NCBI GenBank assembly: GCA_937959175.1
Contig: CALGAS010000007.1
Span: 1-7,546 of the forward strand
From: an uncultured bacterium
Lineage (GTDB): Bacteria; Planctomycetota; Planctomycetia; Pirellulales; UBA1268
Direction: 5' to 3'
DNA: 7,546 bases
The translations under genes and the position numbers were made by a program. The notes under the pieces are model-generated. The model was not told the origin of the DNA. It saw only the letters and a program-made list of their open reading frames with translations, and ran no database searches. Shown in pieces: positions 6,008-7,546 of this stretch. Every line of letters starts with the position of its first letter. The stretch's first letter is position 1.

Positions 6008-6083
6008 GGTGAGCGGTTGCGTGGGCTTCCGGGAACCGGGAAAAGCCCAACGGCCCGCCGTCCCCCCGGCTCGCGCCGGGGGG
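6008..6083. repeat. Dispersed hairpin module, complete copy 2
   Basis: Bases 6008-6069 match 7485-7546 at 59 of 62 positions. The stem is GGGCTT (6023-6028) with AAGCCC (6043-6048), with an inner CCGG/CCGG stem. The conserved core GCCCAACGGCCCGCCGTC (6045-6062) follows and contains a small ACGG/CCGT stem. Then comes a perfect 9-bp stem, CCCCCCGGC (6062-6070) and GCCGGGGGG (6075-6083), with a TCGC loop. CTTCT follows the last stem. That is too weak a T-tract to call it a terminator with confidence, although it may act as one. Confidence 0.8.
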
Positions 6084-6089
6084 CTTCTA

Positions 6090-6140
6090 TGGAAAAGGGG
6101 ACTGGCTCCGAGCGAAGCGAGGTGCCTGTACCCTTTTCCA
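6090..6140. repeat. 51-nt palindrome with a GCGAAGC tip, REP-like
   Basis: The two halves pair in strict register about position 6115 with no bulges. The outer ten pairs are perfect (TGGAAAAGGG with CCCTTTTCCA). Further in, the pairs are interrupted by a G-A and two T-T mismatches. The tip is GCGAAGC (6112-6118) beneath tandem G-A mismatches; this heptamer is known as an unusually stable DNA mini-hairpin. In all, 19 of 24 pairs are Watson-Crick. Such structures resemble REP elements acted on by REP-associated tyrosine (Y1/IS200-like) transposases. No transposase gene is in the window, so this would be a non-autonomous element. Confidence 0.75.
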
Positions 6141-6171
6141 ACCCGAGGACACACGGAATCCGGGTTCGCGA

Positions 6172-6188
6172 GGGGTGGGCCCGTGCCA
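6172..6188. repeat. Inverted copy of the core of the 47-bp repeat
   Basis: GGGGTGGGCCCGTGCCA is the exact reverse complement of 6290-6306 and 6348-6364. With either copy it could form a long-range 17-bp stem in DNA or RNA. Confidence 0.75.
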
Positions 6189-6245
6189 ATCGAGCCGGCG
6201 TTGGGAAGCCGAGCGCAGCCCGGAGGGCGAAAGCGAGGGTTCCCC

Positions 6246-6279
6246 GAGCGAGCGAAGGCCACGATGGCCTGAGCGAGCG
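6246..6279. repeat. Small hairpin flanked by 9-bp direct repeats
   Basis: GAGCGAGCG occurs at 6246-6254 and again at 6271-6279. Between them lies AGGCC (6256-6260), ACGAT, GGCCT (6266-6270), a 5-bp hairpin. The surrounding sequence is rich in GCGA and GCGAAAGC-type words, so chance or slippage could also explain the direct repeats. Confidence 0.45.
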
Positions 6280-6378
6280 TCCGGCGAGATGGCACGGGCC
6301 CACCCCGAGCCCGCGCGAGGTGAACCCGACCCGAGCGTCCGGCGAGATGGCACGGGCCCACCCCGAGCCTGCGCGAGG
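6274..6378. repeat. 47-bp direct repeat, two copies at 58-bp spacing
   Basis: Bases 6274-6320 and 6332-6378 are identical at 46 of 47 positions, differing by C or T in GAGCCYGCG. The spacing is 58 bp, with 11 unrelated bases between copies. The central TGGCACGGGCCCACCCC (6290-6306 and 6348-6364) also occurs in inverted orientation at 6172-6188. Two near-identical copies suggest a recent duplication. Confidence 0.85.
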
Positions 6379-6403
6379 CTTCACCTTTCGCTGCTGAATT
6401 GCC

Positions 6404-6409
6404 TACAGT
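6404..6409 (+). promoter_or_regulatory. Possible -10 element of bioB
   Basis: TACAGT (4 of 6 to consensus) lies 48 bp before the bioB ATG. TTCACC (6380-6385, 4 of 6) is 18 bp upstream and could serve as a -35. It would overlap the sequence immediately after the second 47-bp repeat copy. No biotin-repressor operator (TTGTAAACC-type inverted repeat) is visible nearby. Confidence 0.28.
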
Positions 6410-6457
6410 ACGGGCTTGAATCTGAACTCCCAGAGCCCCGCGTGCGAGAGCCACCCG

Positions 6458-7489
6458 ATGGACGTTGCTTCCTCCCCCGCCCCAAGCCGCTGGCACACGC
6501 TCGCAGACCGAGTCCTGGCGGGTGGCGAGATCGATCGTGACGACGCCCGGGCGATCCTTGCGTCACCCGACGAACAGCTGCTCGACCTGCTGGCGGCTGC
6601 CTACCGCGTTCGCCACAAGGCCTTCGGAAACACGGTGCAGCTGTTCTTCCTGATGAATGCCAAGAGCGGCCTCTGCCCGGAGGACTGCGGCTACTGCTCG
6701 CAGTCGAAGGTCTCGGAGGCCGAGATTCCCCGCTACAACCTGCTCTCGGCCCCGCGGCTGATGGAAGCGGCCCGCCTGGCGGCCGAGCAGCAGTCAAAGA
6801 CCTTCTGCATCGTGATCTCGGCCCGCGGACCGACCGAGCGGGAAATCGACTTTGTCTGCGAGATCACTCCCCGGATCAAGGCAGAATACGGTCTGAATAT
6901 CTGTGCCTGCCTCGGGCTGCTCACCCCGGAGCATGCCACCCGGCTGGCGGCCGCCGGGGTCGACAAGGTCAACCACAATCTCAACACGAGCGAACGCTAC
7001 TACGGCGAGATCTGCTCGACCCATAGTTATGCCGACCGGGTGGCCACGCTGGCGGCCTGCCGCGACGCGGGCCTGGCCCTCTGCAGCGGCGGGATCATGG
7101 GCATGGGTGAAGACCCTGACGACCTGGTCGGGATGGCCTTCGAGCTGCGAGCCCTGCGGGTGGAATCGATTCCCCTCAACTTCTTGAACGCGATTGACGG
7201 CACACCGCTCGAGGGTGTCAAGCGACTCACGCCCCGCGATTGCCTGCGGGGCCTGGCGATGATGCGGCTGGTCAATCCAACCGCCGAGATCCGGATCGCC
7301 GGCGGCCGCGAGATCCACCTCGGCAGCCTCCAGCCGCTGGGACTCTATGCGGCCAACTCGATGTTCGTGGGCGATTATCTGACGACCCAGGGGCAGCTGC
7401 CCGAGGCCGACTACACGATGATCGAGGATCTTGGGTTCACGATCACCCGTGGCTCGGAAGCGGCCGAGCCGGTGCCCGTGATGGGGTGA
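6458..7489 (+). CDS. bioB: Biotin synthase (radical SAM)
   Basis: The product is 343 residues, about the usual length. It converts dethiobiotin to biotin by inserting sulfur through radical SAM chemistry, the last step of biotin synthesis, in the cytoplasm. The [4Fe-4S] SAM cluster motif CPEDCGYC gives C73, C77 and C80 (CxxxCxxC). The ligands of the second, [2Fe-2S] sulfur-donor cluster are also present: C117 (TFCIV), C149 (NICACLG), C209 (LALCSGG) and R279 (EIRIAGGRE). The enzyme therefore looks intact. The N-terminus and the NAKSGLCPEDCGYCSQS stretch resemble Bacillus-type BioB. The start is the ATG at 6458, although only a weak GAGAG lies 8 nt upstream; an in-frame TTG at 6416 would add 14 residues and is less likely. 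No other bio gene is adjacent. Its stop codon is inside a repeat that continues past the window. Confidence 0.96.
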   Translation: MDVASSPAPSRWHTLADRVLAGGEIDRDDARAILASPDEQLLDLLAAAYRVRHKAFGNTVQLFFLMNAKSGLCPEDCGYCSQSKVSEAEIPRYNLLSAPRLMEAARLAAEQQSKTFCIVISARGPTEREIDFVCEITPRIKAEYGLNICACLGLLTPEHATRLAAAGVDKVNHNLNTSERYYGEICSTHSYADRVATLAACRDAGLALCSGGIMGMGEDPDDLVGMAFELRALRVESIPLNFLNAIDGTPLEGVKRLTPRDCLRGLAMMRLVNPTAEIRIAGGREIHLGSLQPLGLYAANSMFVGDYLTTQGQLPEADYTMIEDLGFTITRGSEAAEPVPVMG

Positions 7490-7546
7490 GCGGTTGCGCG
7501 GGCTTCCGGGGGCCGGGAAAAGCCCAACGGCCCGCCGTCCCCCCGG
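7485..7546. repeat. Dispersed hairpin module, copy 3, cut by the window edge
   Basis: It matches 6008-6069 at 59 of 62 positions and in the same orientation. The three differences (T/C before the stem, AA/GG in the hairpin loop) leave the stem GGGCTT (7500-7505) with AAGCCC (7520-7525) intact. The 18-nt core is at 7522-7539. The bioB stop TGA (7487-7489) is part of the repeat. The window ends inside the C-run that starts the 9-bp hairpin in copy 2. Confidence 0.85.

Larger units (their letters stand above)
5885..6457. other. Repeat- and hairpin-rich intergenic mosaic upstream of bioB
   Basis: This 573-bp stretch has no credible gene; long frames cross it on both strands only because stops are rare. 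From left to right it holds a diverged copy of the dispersed module (5881-5952), a G/T-rich stretch (about 5968-6010) with closely spaced GG and GGG runs, a full copy of the module with a GC hairpin (6008-6083), a 51-nt palindrome (6090-6140), a 6-bp hairpin (AACCCG 6140-6145 with CGGGTT 6161-6166), an inverted copy of part of the following repeat (6172-6188), a small hairpin between 9-bp direct repeats (6246-6279), and a duplicated 47-bp unit (6274-6378). The last 80 bp should contain the bioB promoter. Confidence 0.75.

Noticed and set aside
6274..6378. CRISPR-like array
   Set aside because: Only two copies with an 11-bp gap; no regular spacer set and no cas genes.
5888..6397. 169-residue plus-strand frame (and minus-strand frames 5824-6384 and 5960-6496)
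   Set aside because: They run through hairpins and direct repeats, repeat their own sequence, and have no ribosome binding site or protein-like composition.
5885..6457. tRNA or riboswitch gene in the gap before bioB
   Set aside because: The hairpins are simple palindromes. I see no cloverleaf, TTCGA-type arm or CCA end, and no conserved riboswitch core.
6379..6457. Biotin-responsive operator upstream of bioB
   Set aside because: No BirA-type TTGTAAACC inverted repeat or BioR-type TTATMKATAA palindrome is present.

Overview
The window is GC-rich, gene-dense chromosomal DNA that most resembles a planctomycete (Planctomycetota, possibly a Pirellulales-type lineage). This placement is an inference. 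It rests on a UVR-motif protein with an N-terminal domain I associate with that phylum, a secreted protein resembling planctomycete outer-membrane barrel proteins, leaderless-looking or weak ribosome binding sites on some genes, and hairpin-rich intergenic repeats. No rRNA, tRNA, CRISPR array, phage or transposase gene is visible.

Layout: a partial secreted or outer-membrane protein runs leftward off the edge (1-628, minus). A divergent intergenic region (629-850) separates it from a secreted TraB/GumN/Tiki-like protein (851-1777, plus). That gene meets a TIM-barrel sugar phosphate isomerase/epimerase homologue tail to tail (1714-2631, minus), and their 3' ends overlap by 64 bp. A second divergent region (2632-2867) carries promoter-like signals and a 14-bp palindrome, and leads into arfB (2868-3308), a GGQ-motif ribosome-rescue hydrolase. 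A UVR-motif protein follows (3389-4183) with its own extended -10 promoter. Next come a 95-residue protein of unknown function behind a sigma-54-like promoter (4402-4689), an M24 aminopeptidase P/prolidase-family protein (4769-5884) and biotin synthase bioB (6458-7489).

The 573 bp between the M24 gene and bioB hold no credible gene. They are a mosaic of hairpins and repeats: two copies of a dispersed hairpin module, a 51-nt palindrome capped by GCGAAGC, a 9-bp GC hairpin, and a 47-bp unit present twice directly and in part inverted. A third copy of the dispersed module begins two bases before the bioB stop codon and runs off the right edge, so bioB is bracketed by direct repeats.

The genes look like independent housekeeping or accessory units, not one pathway: ribosome rescue, peptide turnover, biotin synthesis, and sugar or envelope proteins. 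I see no defence or biosynthetic island. The parts most worth following up are the repeat mosaic around bioB, the sigma-54-like promoter with an upstream inverted repeat, and the Glu-to-Lys change at a predicted metal site of the isomerase homologue.
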